Assembly (NCBI RefSeq): GCF_900092135.1
Contig: NZ_FMYF01000007.1
Coordinates: 92,466-156,465, forward strand
From: Raineyella antarctica
GTDB lineage: Bacteria > Actinomycetota > Actinomycetes > Propionibacteriales > Propionibacteriaceae
DNA: 64,000 bases
Direction: 5' to 3'
Position numbers and translations under genes: made by a program. Numbering within the stretch: position 1 is the first letter of the stretch; every line of letters starts with the position of its first letter. Under the pieces are notes generated by a model. The model worked only from the letters and a program-made list of their open reading frames with translations, was not told the origin of the DNA and did not search any database. This document shows, piece by piece, positions 8,072-20,284 of this stretch.

Positions 8072-9766
8072 ATGCAGAGTCGCAAGGACGTCACGAAGCT
8101 GCCCGACCTCGGCACCACTCGTGGACGCGTCACCCCCCAGCGGACCCGTCGACCGGTCTACGTCGACCTGCTCCCCCCGTGCAATGCCGGCTGCCCCGCC
8201 GGCGAGAACATCCAGAACTGGCTGTACCTGATCAAGCGTGGGCGCGCCCAGGACGCCTGGCGCCAGCTCACCGACGACAACCCGTTCCCAGCCATCCACG
8301 GACGCGTCTGCTACCACCCATGCGAGGTGGCGTGCAACCGCGCCGAGCTGGACCAGTCCGTGTCGATCCACGCCGTGGAGCGCTACCTGGGCGACCTGGC
8401 GATCGAGAACGGCTGGACGTACGACAAGCCCAGCCACCATACCGGCAAGAAGGTACTGGTGATCGGCGCCGGCCCCTCCGGCCTGTCCGCCGCCTACCAC
8501 CTGGCCCGTCTCGGCCACGAGGTGGAGATCCGCGACGGCTCCGACCGGCCCGGCGGCATGATGCGCTGGGGCATCCCGGAGTACCGGCTCCCCCGCGACG
8601 TACTGGATGCCGAGATCGACCGGCTCGTCGACCTGGGCGTCACCATCACCTGCAACCACCCGGTCCACGACCTGGCCGCCGAGGTGGCCGAGGGCGGCTT
8701 CGACGCGTGCTTCATCGCGATCGGCGCGCACCTGTCCAAGAAGGTGGACATCCCGGCCCAGGACACCTCCAAGCTGGTCGACGCGGTCGGCTTCCTCCGC
8801 GACGTGGCCGGCGGCGGACGTCCGCTGATCGGCCGCAAGGTGGCGGTGTACGGCGGCGGCAACACCGCGATGGACGCGGCCCGTACGGCCGTACGCCTGG
8901 GCGCCGACGAGACCACGATCATCTACCGGCGCACCCGCGAGCAGATGCCTGCCCACCAGGACGAGGCCGAGGCGGCCGAGCAGGAGGGCGTGAAGATCAA
9001 CTGGCTGCAGACGATCACCGAGGTCGGCGACGACCTCACCGTGGAGATCATGGAGCTGGACGAGGACGGGCGCCCGCGCGGCACCGGCCGGTTCGAGCGG
9101 CTCGACGCGGACACCGTGATCATGGCCGTCGGCCAGAAGCCGGACACCGGCTTCCTGCACAACATCCACGGGCTGCGCTTCGACGACGACACCCTGCAGG
9201 TCGACCCGAGGACGCTGATGTCGGACGTGCCGGGCATCTTCGCCGGCGGCGACGCGGTCCCCTCGGAGCGTACGGTCACCGTCGGCACCGGCCACGGCAA
9301 GAAGGCCGCCCACAACATCCACATGTACCTCAGCGCCGGCCAGGTGGTCGAGCCGACCAAGCACCCGATGGCCGGCTTCGACAAGCTCAACCTCTGGTAC
9401 TTCCGCGACAGCGACTCCCAGCGCACCCAGCCCGAGATGGACCCCGAGACCCGGCTGTCCGCCTTCGAGGAGATCGTCGGCGGCCTGTCCCCCGACCAGG
9501 CGCTGTTCGAGGCGCAGCGGTGCCTGTCGTGTGGCAACTGCTTCGAGTGCGACGGCTGTCTGGGCGCCTGTCCCGAGGACGCGGTGATCAAGCTCGGCAA
9601 GGGCCACCGCTACCGCTTCGACTACGACAAGTGCACCGGCTGCGCCACCTGCTTCGAGCAGTGCCCGGTCCATGCGATCGAGATGGTGCCCGAGGGGGTG
9701 GCGCTGCCGCCGGACCTGACCTCGGCCGCCCAGTCCCACGAGGCATCGACGAGGAACGGAATCTGA
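8072..9766 (+). CDS. NAD(P)H-dependent GltD-like flavoprotein with C-terminal ferredoxin domain
   Basis: A 564-residue oxidoreductase resembling glutamate synthase small subunit and NADPH:ferredoxin oxidoreductases. The N-terminal Fe-S domain has CNAGCPAG, VCYHPCEVACNR. The FAD Rossmann motif is VIGAGPSGLSAAYHL (about residue 128). The NAD(P)H fold is YGGGNTAMDAAR followed by IIYRRTREQMPA, the GltD pattern usually linked to NADPH. The GGDAV motif closes the flavin domain. The last ~90 residues carry two 4Fe-4S motifs, CLSCGNCFECDGCLGACP and CTGCATCFEQCP. The gene ends 2 bp before the pyruvate:ferredoxin oxidoreductase start, so it probably passes electrons between that enzyme or its ferredoxin and NAD(P)H. 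Confidence 0.9.
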   Translation: MQSRKDVTKLPDLGTTRGRVTPQRTRRPVYVDLLPPCNAGCPAGENIQNWLYLIKRGRAQDAWRQLTDDNPFPAIHGRVCYHPCEVACNRAELDQSVSIHAVERYLGDLAIENGWTYDKPSHHTGKKVLVIGAGPSGLSAAYHLARLGHEVEIRDGSDRPGGMMRWGIPEYRLPRDVLDAEIDRLVDLGVTITCNHPVHDLAAEVAEGGFDACFIAIGAHLSKKVDIPAQDTSKLVDAVGFLRDVAGGGRPLIGRKVAVYGGGNTAMDAARTAVRLGADETTIIYRRTREQMPAHQDEAEAAEQEGVKINWLQTITEVGDDLTVEIMELDEDGRPRGTGRFERLDADTVIMAVGQKPDTGFLHNIHGLRFDDDTLQVDPRTLMSDVPGIFAGGDAVPSERTVTVGTGHGKKAAHNIHMYLSAGQVVEPTKHPMAGFDKLNLWYFRDSDSQRTQPEMDPETRLSAFEEIVGGLSPDQALFEAQRCLSCGNCFECDGCLGACPEDAVIKLGKGHRYRFDYDKCTGCATCFEQCPVHAIEMVPEGVALPPDLTSAAQSHEASTRNGI

Positions 9767-9768
9767 CC

Positions 9769-13361
<3,593 letters not shown>

Positions 13362-13362
<1 letters not shown>

Positions 13363-14372
13363 TGAACCTCGAGACCACCTACCTGGGCCTGCGGCTGCGC
13401 AATCCGCTGGTCGCCTCGGCCGGCCCGCTGTCCCAGACCGTCGACGGCATCAAGGCACTCGCCGACGGCGGGGCCGCGGCGGTCGTGCTCTACTCCGTGT
13501 TCGAGGAGCAGATCCGCCACCAGGCCGAGCTGGACGCGGCGCTGGTCGAACGGAACGCCGAGACGTTCGGGGAGGCGCTGTCGTACTTCCCGGAGCTGCC
13601 GGGGATCGACGACGGCGACGTGCCCGCGCACTACCTGCACCTGGTGGAGGAGGGCGCCAAGGCCGCCGGGGTGCCGGTGATCGGTTCGATCAACGGCTCG
13701 ACCCGCGGTGGCTGGACCCAGTACGCCCGCCAGCTGGAGGAGGCCGGTGCCGCGGCGATCGAGCTGAACATCTACTTCGTGGTCGGCGACATCTCGTTGT
13801 CCGGCCGCGAGGTCGAGGAGCGCCACCTGGAGATCCTCCGCTCGGTCAAGCAGGCCGTGTCGATCCCGGTCGCGGTGAAGCTCTCGCCGTACTTCAGCTC
13901 CGTCGGCCACATGTGCCGGCAGCTCTCCGAGGCCGGCGCCGACGGGCTGGTGCTGTTCAACCGCTTCCTGCAGCCCGAGATCGACATCGACGCGATGGAC
14001 GTCGAGCCGGAGGTCAACCTGTCCGCCCAGGTCGAGGGCCGCCTGCCGCGGACCTGGATCGCCGCGCTGCACGGCCGGGTCACGGCCTCGCTGGCCGCGA
14101 CGTCCGGGGTTCAGGGCCCGGAGGACGTCGTCCGCTACCTGCTGGCCGGCGCCGACGTGGTGATGTCGACCTCGGCCCTGGTCCGCCACGGCGCCGACTA
14201 CGGCCACCAGCTGCTCGGCGGCCTGGAGTCCTGGATGGACACCAAGGGCTACACCTGCCTGGAGGACGTCCGGGGGCTGCTGTCGATCCGCCACGCCGAC
14301 GAGAACGCCTACCAGCGCGCCGGCTACGTGACGGCCCTGGAGAAGGCCAAGACTACGTACGGGGGGCTCTGA
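13362..14372 (+). CDS. Dihydroorotate dehydrogenase-like flavoprotein linked to nifJ
   Basis: A 336-residue FMN TIM-barrel protein of the dihydroorotate/dihydropyrimidine dehydrogenase superfamily. The N-terminus LGLRLRNPLVASAGPLSQTVDGI and the phosphate-binding end are typical. However, the usual catalytic loop of true PyrD is not visible, and the gene is translationally coupled to nifJ (1-bp overlap), not to pyrimidine genes. Such dihydroorotate dehydrogenase-like proteins occur beside pyruvate oxidoreductase genes in other anaerobes, where the role is unproven. It may take part in ferredoxin-dependent reduction, but this is inference. It should not be annotated as pyrD without evidence. 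Confidence 0.82.
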
Positions 14373-14406
14373 CCCGGGCGGTGCAGACCGATCTCCCCGA
14401 CCGCGG

Positions 14407-15450
14407 TCAGACCGTCGCTGTGTCGATCACGAACCGGTACTTCACGTCCGAGCGCATCATTCGGTCGTACGCCTCGTTGATCCGGTCCGCGGCGATCACC
14501 TCGACCTCGGCCCCGATCCGGTGCTCGGCACAGAAGTCGAGCATCTCCTGGGTCTCTGCGATCCCGCCGATCAGCGAGCCGGCGAACGTCCGGCGCGCGT
14601 TGGTGAAGGTCCGCACCGGGGCGGAGAACGGCTCCTTGGGCAGGGCGACGTTGCACATCACGCCGTCCACCCGCAGCGTGTTCATGTACGCGTCGAAGTC
14701 GAGCGGTGCCGCGACCGTGTTGAGCAGGAAGTCGAAGCGGCCCCGGGCGGCCTCGAGGGCTCCCGGCTCGGAGGTCGCGACGACGTCGGTCGCCCCGAGG
14801 CGCAGTGCATCGGCCGCCTTGGAGGCCGAGTGGGTCAGGACGGTGACCTCGGCCCCGAGGGCAGCGGCGATCTGGACACCCATGTGCCCCAGCCCGCCCA
14901 GGCCGACGACGCCGACCCGGGTCCCCTCGCCGACGCCCCAGTGCAGCAGCGGGGAGTAGGTGGTGATGCCGGCGCACAGCAACGGCGCAGCGTTCGGCAG
15001 CGGGATCGTGTCGGGGACCTGCAGCGCGAAGGCCTCCTGCACCACGATCTGCTGGGCGTAGCCGCCCTGGGTGTACTCCCCGTCGGGCATCGTCCCGCCG
15101 TACGTCAGGACGCGGGCGACGGTGCAGAACTGCTCCTCACCGGCCAGGCAGGCCTCGCAGCTGCCGCAGGAGTCGACCATGCAGCCGACGCCGGCGATGT
15201 CGCCGACCTGGAACTGGGTCACCTCGGAGCCGACGGCGGTGACGGTGCCGACGACCTCGTGCCCGGGGGCCAGCGGCCAGCGGCGCTCGCCCCATTCCCC
15301 GGCGACGGTGCTGACGTCGGAGTGGCAGATGCCGCAGTAGGCGATGTCGATCCGTACGTCGTCGGGCCGCAGGTCGCGGCGCTCGATGGTGAACGGCTCC
15401 AGCGGCTGGCCGGCTCCGGGGGCTCCCCAGGCTCGTACGGTGGTGGACAT
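14407..15450 (-). CDS. Zinc-dependent NAD(P) alcohol dehydrogenase (YahK/cinnamyl-alcohol type)
   Basis: A 347-residue medium-chain dehydrogenase that interconverts aldehydes and primary alcohols. The catalytic zinc ligands are in YCGICHSD (Cys and downstream GHE of PGHEVVGTV); the structural zinc is held by four cysteines in GCMVDSCGSCEACLAGEEQFC (about residues 92-112). The Rossmann motif is GLGGLGHMGVQIA, typical for NADPH-preferring YahK/CAD-like enzymes. ATG 15450 is preceded by GCAGGAGG at ideal distance. It follows the SMR genes on the same strand after 34 bp, so it may be co-transcribed. Physiological substrate is not known. Confidence 0.93.
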   Translation of the reverse strand: MSTTVRAWGAPGAGQPLEPFTIERRDLRPDDVRIDIAYCGICHSDVSTVAGEWGERRWPLAPGHEVVGTVTAVGSEVTQFQVGDIAGVGCMVDSCGSCEACLAGEEQFCTVARVLTYGGTMPDGEYTQGGYAQQIVVQEAFALQVPDTIPLPNAAPLLCAGITTYSPLLHWGVGEGTRVGVVGLGGLGHMGVQIAAALGAEVTVLTHSASKAADALRLGATDVVATSEPGALEAARGRFDFLLNTVAAPLDFDAYMNTLRVDGVMCNVALPKEPFSAPVRTFTNARRTFAGSLIGGIAETQEMLDFCAEHRIGAEVEVIAADRINEAYDRMMRSDVKYRFVIDTATV

Positions 15451-15484
15451 CAGGACCTCCTGCAGTGGACGGACGTGGTGAAGG

Positions 15485-15898
15485 CTAGTCACCCGGCGCC
15501 GGTGGGACCAGTGGGTCCGGAACGCCGCCGGCACGGTGGCGGTGCCGCGCCTCGCGGTTCTCGAGCGCGTGCAGGCCCAGGACACAGCCGATGATGCCTG
15601 CCAGGAACACCACCGTGAGCGGCTGGGCCGGCTGGGTCCCCTGCACGATGCCCCAGGACACGGTCAGCACCGAACCGATCGCGGTCCAGACCGCGTAGGC
15701 GGTGCCGGTCGGGATGTGCCGCATCGCCGACCCCAGGCCGAGGACGGACATCACGAGGGCAATCGCGAACACCGTGGTGGCGCCCGGCCGGGTGAAGCCG
15801 GCCGAGGCGCCCATCGCGGTGGCCCAGACGGCCTCCAGCACCCCGGAGCCGACCAGTGCCGGCCAGGCCCAGCGCCCCTCGCGCGGTGCGGAGGTCAT
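15485..15898 (-). CDS. SMR family efflux protein, second of a pair
   Basis: A 137-residue small multidrug resistance transporter with four hydrophobic helices. The key membrane glutamate is in GVLEAVWATAMG (about residue 21), followed by GFTRP. The IPTGTAYAVWTAIGSV signature follows in helix 3 and 4. Beyond the usual ~105 residues it carries a basic, proline-rich C-terminal tail of about 30 residues with several His and Arg. ATG at 15898 overlaps the stop of the upstream SMR gene by 4 bp, so the two are probably made together and form a heterodimer, as known for paired SMR proteins. Possible substrates are cationic compounds, guanidinium or other metabolites. Confidence 0.9.
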   Translation of the reverse strand: MTSAPREGRWAWPALVGSGVLEAVWATAMGASAGFTRPGATTVFAIALVMSVLGLGSAMRHIPTGTAYAVWTAIGSVLTVSWGIVQGTQPAQPLTVVFLAGIIGCVLGLHALENREARHRHRAGGVPDPLVPPAPGD

Positions 15899-16212
15899 CC
15901 GGACACCACCTTCAGCCCGGCCACGCAGGACAGCAGGCCGACCAGCAGCAGGACCCGGGCCAGCGTGACCCGGTCGGTGCCGCGCACCATCCCGACCACG
16001 ACGGTCAGGGCGGCCCCGACCCCTGCCCAGACCGCGTACGCCGTCCCTGTCGGGATCGTCCGCATGGCCAGGCCCAGTCCGGCCATCGAGGCCACCGAGG
16101 CGACCAGGAACACCAGCACCGGAACCGGTCGGCGGAATCCCCTCGACATCGACAGTGCGGTCGCCCAGACGGCTTCGAGCACCCCGGAGAGGATGAGCAT
16201 CAGCCACGCCAC
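15895..16212 (-). CDS. SMR family efflux protein, first of a pair
   Basis: A 105-residue four-helix SMR transporter (V-A-W-L-M-L-I-L-S-G-V-L-E at the N-terminus with the conserved Glu at about 13, then IPTGTAYAVWAGVGAA). GTG at 16212 gives the typical N-terminus (M-x-W-L), overlapping the upstream gene by 13 bp. ATG at 16200, exactly at the TGATG stop/start junction, is the alternative. The downstream partner starts within this gene's stop. The two members are similar but distinct, as in heterodimeric pairs. Confidence 0.9.
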   Translation of the reverse strand: MAWLMLILSGVLEAVWATALSMSRGFRRPVPVLVFLVASVASMAGLGLAMRTIPTGTAYAVWAGVGAALTVVVGMVRGTDRVTLARVLLLVGLLSCVAGLKVVSG

Positions 16213-17000
16213 GGGACCAGCGCCTCCTCGAGCCGGGCACGCGCCGCGACCATGGCGGGCCCGTACCAGGTCAGGTCCCGGCCGTCGACGCAGACCGTGT
16301 CGATCGCGGGCGACCCGTCGGTCGCGGTGAAGCACTCCGGTCCGTCGTCCGGGCCGAAGGCGTACGGCTCGTCGGGCAGGATGACGAGCTCGGCCTCGGC
16401 CCGGATCCGGTCCAGGTCGACGTGCGGGTAGCGCCCGGCGTCCGGATCGTCGAAGGCGTTCGCGAAACCGAGACGGCGGACCAGGTCGCCGGTGTACGTC
16501 CTCCCACCGACGACCATCCAGGGGTCGCGCCAGATCGGCACGGCGACCCGGCGCCGGACCGGCTCCTGCGGCGCCCAGACCTGTTCGGCCTGCAGCAGCC
16601 AGCCCGGTGCGTCCCCGGCGAGGACCTCCACGAACACCCGGCGCAGCGCGGCGAGGGAACCATCGAGGGACTCGACCACCGTCACCCAGACGGGGATGCC
16701 GCGTTCCCGGAGCCGCTCGACGTCAAGTCGGCGGTTCTCCTCCTGGTTGCAGAGCACCAGGTCGGGGCGCAGGGCGGCGATGGCCGCCAGGTCCGGATTC
16801 TTCGTGCCCCGTACCCGGGCGACCTCGAGGTCGGCCGGATGGGTGCACCAGTCGGTCGCGCCCACGAGCCGTTCCGGGGCCGTGAGGGCCACCGCCTCGG
16901 TCAGGGACGGGACGAGCGAGACGATCCTGGCGGGCCCCTCCGGCGGTAGCTCCACCGCGGCGCCGAGATCATCGTGCAGCAGCCGCAACCGGTTCACCAT
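16200..17000 (-). CDS. Soluble BtuF-like helical-backbone metal-receptor protein
   Basis: A 266-residue protein of the periplasmic-binding fold used by vitamin B12 and siderophore receptors (PARIVSLVPSLTEAVALTAPERLVG, VRGTKNPDLAAIAALRPDLVLCNQEEN). The first ~25 residues contain no signal peptide or lipobox, so it should be cytoplasmic, unlike true BtuF/FhuD receptors. No permease or ATPase genes are nearby; it is coupled to the SMR pair by a TGATG junction. Such stand-alone cytosolic versions are commonly annotated as cobalamin-binding or helical backbone metal receptor proteins with unknown function. The fold is confident, the ligand is not. Confidence 0.8.
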   Translation of the reverse strand: MVNRLRLLHDDLGAAVELPPEGPARIVSLVPSLTEAVALTAPERLVGATDWCTHPADLEVARVRGTKNPDLAAIAALRPDLVLCNQEENRRLDVERLRERGIPVWVTVVESLDGSLAALRRVFVEVLAGDAPGWLLQAEQVWAPQEPVRRRVAVPIWRDPWMVVGGRTYTGDLVRRLGFANAFDDPDAGRYPHVDLDRIRAEAELVILPDEPYAFGPDDGPECFTATDGSPAIDTVCVDGRDLTWYGPAMVAARARLEEALVPWRG

Positions 17001-17061
17001 GGCCCCAGCCTAGGGGTGCCCACCGACAGCTCCCGCCTCCGCGGTCGGGAACAATGGGGGC

Positions 17062-17316
17062 ATGAGCACCGCACCCGAGCCGCCGGACGAGAACACTCCT
17101 GACCACGAGGCCGAGACGATCCGGCTGGGACAGTTCCTGAAGTGGGCCAACCTGGCCGAGACGGGCGGCGAGGCGCGCGAGCTGGTGCAGGGCGGGTACG
17201 TGCGCGTGGACGGAGAGGTGGAGACACGCCGTGGACGCCAGCTGCACGTCGGCCAGCGGGTGACGCTCGCCTATCCGGGCGAGCGCGAGGTCACCGTGGT
17301 GGTCGAGGACCTCTGA
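17062..17316 (+). CDS. S4 RNA-binding domain protein (YbcJ/YaaA-like)
   Basis: An 84-residue protein made up almost wholly of an S4 fold: IRLGQFLKWANLAETGGEARELVQGGYVRVDGEVETRRGRQLHVG. The arrangement matches small YbcJ-type RNA-binding proteins seen in many bacteria, whose role in ribosome or RNA metabolism is poorly defined. The first 20 residues are acidic and probably disordered. It is divergent from the metal-receptor gene and converges with the next gene with 3 bp between the stops. Confidence 0.88.
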   Translation: MSTAPEPPDENTPDHEAETIRLGQFLKWANLAETGGEARELVQGGYVRVDGEVETRRGRQLHVGQRVTLAYPGEREVTVVVEDL

Positions 17317-17319
17317 GGA

Positions 17320-17682
17320 TCAGGCCGCGCCGTCGTCGACGGCGCCGGCCTCGGTCGCCCCCGGCACGTCGGTCGCCTCCGCGGCGGGCAACTCGTTGTG
17401 GCTGACGACGATCGACTCGTCGTCGTTGTTCACCTCACCCTTGCTGCGCATCCGGTCGACGTACTGCTTGGCCTCGGCCAGGCCCGCCCCGGTGCGCTCG
17501 CGGTAGAGCATCACGGCGTCGATGTAGGTGCCGTTGCGCAGGACGTCGGCGACCGCCTCGTCGAGTGGCACGCTCTCACTCGCCCGGCCGGCGACCGCCA
17601 GCAACCAGGCGACCCGCTGCTCCAGCTCATAGAGGCGGTCGCGTAGCCGCTCGATCTCCGCACGTTCGTCGAACATCTCCAC
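17320..17682 (-). CDS. Small protein with coiled coil and L7/L12-C-terminal-like motif
   Basis: A 120-residue protein. Residues 3-30 (ERAEIERLRDRLYELEQRVAWLL) look like a short coiled coil. Residues ~48-85 (LRNGTYIDAVMLYRERTGAGLAEAKQYVDRM) resemble the C-terminal domain of ribosomal protein L7/L12, whose hallmark is an Ala-rich helix ending with AKxxVD. The last ~30 residues are acidic and Ala-rich. Proteins of this layout are common in actinobacteria and have no assigned role. I would not call it a ribosomal protein. Confidence 0.75.
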   Translation of the reverse strand: MEMFDERAEIERLRDRLYELEQRVAWLLAVAGRASESVPLDEAVADVLRNGTYIDAVMLYRERTGAGLAEAKQYVDRMRSKGEVNNDDESIVVSHNELPAAEATDVPGATEAGAVDDGAA

Positions 17683-17847
17683 GCAGTCAGCCTAGTGGTT
17701 GGCCCCGGGACGCACAGCAGCCCCGTACGGGTGTCGCACCGCCGCGGGAGGGCCGACCCACCCGCCATCCTGCGACGCACAGGCCACACCTGGAAAAATC
17801 ACAGGAATTGGGCCGACGCACACCGACGGCCGTGACAGTCTCATGGT

Positions 17848-18579
17848 ATGAACGACCGTTCCCAGGCAAATCTCACCAGGCCCGACGGCTCCCCGATCCG
17901 CATCCTCGCGGTCGACGACGAGTCGGCCCTGACAGAGCTGCTCTCGATGGCCATGCGGTACGAGGGCTGGGAGGTCTGGACCGCGGCCAGCGGGCAGGAG
18001 GCGATCCAGGTCGCCCACGAGATCCGTCCCGACGCGGCAGTGCTCGACATCATGCTGCCGGACTTCGACGGCCTCGAGGTGATGCAGCGGCTGCACGCCG
18101 AGCAGCCTGACCTCCCGGTGATCTTCCTGACCGCGCGCGACGCGGTCGCCGACCGGATCGAGGGCCTGGTCAGCGGCGCGGACGACTACGTCACCAAGCC
18201 GTTCAGCCTCGAAGAGGTCATCGCCCGGCTGCGGGCGCTGCTGCGCCGGACCGGCACGTACGCCGCGGCCAACGCCGCCACCCTCGTCGTCGGCGACCTG
18301 ACCCTCGACGAGGACTCGCACGAGGTCGCCCGCGGCGGCGACTCGATCCACCTGACCGCCACCGAGTTCGAGCTGCTGCGCTACCTGATGCACAACCCCC
18401 GCCGGGTGCTGAGCAAGGCCCAGATCCTCGACCGGGTCTGGAACTACGACTTCGGCGGCCAGGCGAACATCGTCGAACTCTACATCTCGTACCTGCGCAA
18501 GAAGATCGACGCGGGCCGGACCCCGATGATCCATACCCTGCGTGGGGCCGGCTACATGCTCCGACCGGCAGATGACTGA
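17848..18579 (+). CDS. OmpR-family response regulator
   Basis: A 243-residue two-component response regulator. The receiver domain (about residues 18-130) shows acidic residues DDE near 24-26, the phospho-acceptor Asp in AVLDIMLPDFDG, Thr in FLTARD and Lys in VTKPFS. The C-terminal winged helix has LTATEFELLRYLMHNPRRVLSKAQILDRVW and ends with the RGAGYML wing. The next gene, a histidine kinase, overlaps by 8 bp, so the pair is one unit. The AT-richer patch about 50 bp upstream (17793-17805) lies in a 165-bp gap likely to hold its promoter. Target genes unknown. Confidence 0.95.
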   Translation: MNDRSQANLTRPDGSPIRILAVDDESALTELLSMAMRYEGWEVWTAASGQEAIQVAHEIRPDAAVLDIMLPDFDGLEVMQRLHAEQPDLPVIFLTARDAVADRIEGLVSGADDYVTKPFSLEEVIARLRALLRRTGTYAAANAATLVVGDLTLDEDSHEVARGGDSIHLTATEFELLRYLMHNPRRVLSKAQILDRVWNYDFGGQANIVELYISYLRKKIDAGRTPMIHTLRGAGYMLRPADD

Positions 18580-20284
18580 CGGACCCCGAGCCGCGCCACC
18601 CCGGCGGGGCCACCGGCGGCTCGGGCCCGGCCGGGCGCGCGGACCGGCCGGCGCGCCCGCCCGCGCCCTGCCCGCACCGGCCGCACCGCCCTCCCCCGCG
18701 GAGACCGGGAACCTGGGGGTCCCTGCTGCCGGCACCCTGGCCCGCCGGCTGATCCTGCAGGTCACCGCCATCACCACGCTGGTCGCCCTGTTCCTCGGCG
18801 GGATCACCACCGTCGTCGCGCAGCGGGTGCTGCTGGAGCAGCTCGACGAGCGGCTGTCCGCGGTCCTGACCCGCCAGCCCGGACCGGACAACAACGCCCA
18901 GGGATACCCCGAGGGGATCAACCTGCCTGGCCAGCCGATCGGCACCGTGGTGGTCTACCTGAGCCAGACGACGGCCATCAGCGGCTACCTCACCAACGAC
19001 GGGATCCAGGGCGTGCCCAGCAATGCGGCACTGAAGACCCTGGCCGCCGTCGTACCGGACCGCGCACCGGTCACCGTCGACCTGTACATGATGGGCCCCT
19101 ACCGCGCGATCAGCACCTACATCGACGGGCAACAGGTGATCGTCGGGTTGCCGCTGGCCGACACCCGTGCGGTGATCGTACGGGTCGTCTCGACGTTCGG
19201 CGCGATCTCGCTGCTCGCCATCGTGGTCAGCCTGGCCAGCGTCTACCTGGTCGTGGTCCGCAACCTGCGCCCGATGACCGACCTGGCCGCGGTGGCCCGG
19301 GAGGTGACGGCCACACCGCTGGAGCACGGCCACGTGGACCTGCAGGTCCGCGCGCCCGTCCCGCCCCCCGGCCATGCCGCCGAGGTCGCCGACGTGAGCG
19401 ACGCCTTCAACCAGATGCTCGGCCACGTGGAGAGCGCCCTGCAGGCCCGCCAGTCCTCGGAGTCCAAGGTCCGCCGGTTCGTCGCCGACGCCTCCCACGA
19501 GCTGCGCAACCCGCTGGCCGCCATCCGGGGCTACGCCGAGCTGACCCGCCGGGACCGGGCATCGATGCCGGCGCAGACGGCCCGGGCCCTGGACCGGATC
19601 GACGCCGAGGCCGAGCGGATGTCCGCCCTGGTCGAGGACCTCCTGCTCCTGGCCCGGCTCGACAACAACCCCACCCCTGCCACCGAACCGGTTGACCTCA
19701 GCGAGATCGTGGTGAACGCCACCGCCGACGCGCAGGCCGCCGGGCCGGAGCACCGGTGGTCCCTGGGCGTCCCGCCGGAGCCCGTCGTGACGATCGGGGA
19801 CCGGCACCAACTGCACCAGGTAACGGCCAACCTGCTCGCCAACGCCCGCACCCACACCCCTCCGGGAACCCAGGTGCACGCCGCACTGTCGGTGCAGCCG
19901 GACCCGGCCACCGGCCGGCAGTGCGCGGTGATCTCGATCCGCGACAACGGTCCGGGGATCCCCGCCGCCATGGTGGACCAGGTCTTCGACCGCTTCGTAC
20001 GGGCCGACTCGGCGCGGGCCCGGATCCCGGACGCCTCGATCCGGTCGGGCAGCACCGGCCTGGGACTGTCGATCGTCCAGGCCGTCGTGGAGGCCCACGG
20101 CGGGACGGTGACGATCGACTCGCGGGCGGCCGCGGACCTGCCGCCCGGCAGCACCGGCGCGGCGACCTGGACGACCCTCACGGTCCGGCTGCCGCTCGCA
20201 CCCGCCCCCGCCTCGGCCTCGCCGGTCGTCGCCGCTGCGCGGGAACAGGTCTCCCCCATCGGCGTGGCGGGTAGCAGCCAGTAG
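18572..20284 (+). CDS. Sensor histidine kinase
   Basis: A 570-residue membrane sensor kinase. A basic, proline-rich cytoplasmic N-terminus of ~55 residues precedes TM1 (LILQVTAITTLVALFLGGITTVV). An extracytoplasmic domain of about 125 residues follows, then TM2 (IVRVVSTFGAISLLAIVVSLA), a HAMP linker (NLRPMTDLAAVAREV), a HisKA box with FVADASHELRNPLAAI and an ATPase domain with N, G1 (DNGPGIP) and G2 (GSTGLGLSIV) boxes. ATG at 18572 overlaps the regulator's 3' end by 8 bp. The layout is close to TrcS/TcrY-like actinobacterial kinases. The signal is unknown. Confidence 0.94.
   Translation: MTDGPRAAPPRRGHRRLGPGRARGPAGAPARALPAPAAPPSPAETGNLGVPAAGTLARRLILQVTAITTLVALFLGGITTVVAQRVLLEQLDERLSAVLTRQPGPDNNAQGYPEGINLPGQPIGTVVVYLSQTTAISGYLTNDGIQGVPSNAALKTLAAVVPDRAPVTVDLYMMGPYRAISTYIDGQQVIVGLPLADTRAVIVRVVSTFGAISLLAIVVSLASVYLVVVRNLRPMTDLAAVAREVTATPLEHGHVDLQVRAPVPPPGHAAEVADVSDAFNQMLGHVESALQARQSSESKVRRFVADASHELRNPLAAIRGYAELTRRDRASMPAQTARALDRIDAEAERMSALVEDLLLLARLDNNPTPATEPVDLSEIVVNATADAQAAGPEHRWSLGVPPEPVVTIGDRHQLHQVTANLLANARTHTPPGTQVHAALSVQPDPATGRQCAVISIRDNGPGIPAAMVDQVFDRFVRADSARARIPDASIRSGSTGLGLSIVQAVVEAHGGTVTIDSRAAADLPPGSTGAATWTTLTVRLPLAPAPASASPVVAAAREQVSPIGVAGSSQ

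Noticed and set aside
8179..9768. N-terminal extension of the nifJ frame by 530 codons
   Set aside because: It is an Arg/Pro/His-rich out-of-frame reading of the GltD-like gene; NifJ homologues start at the ATG at 9769.
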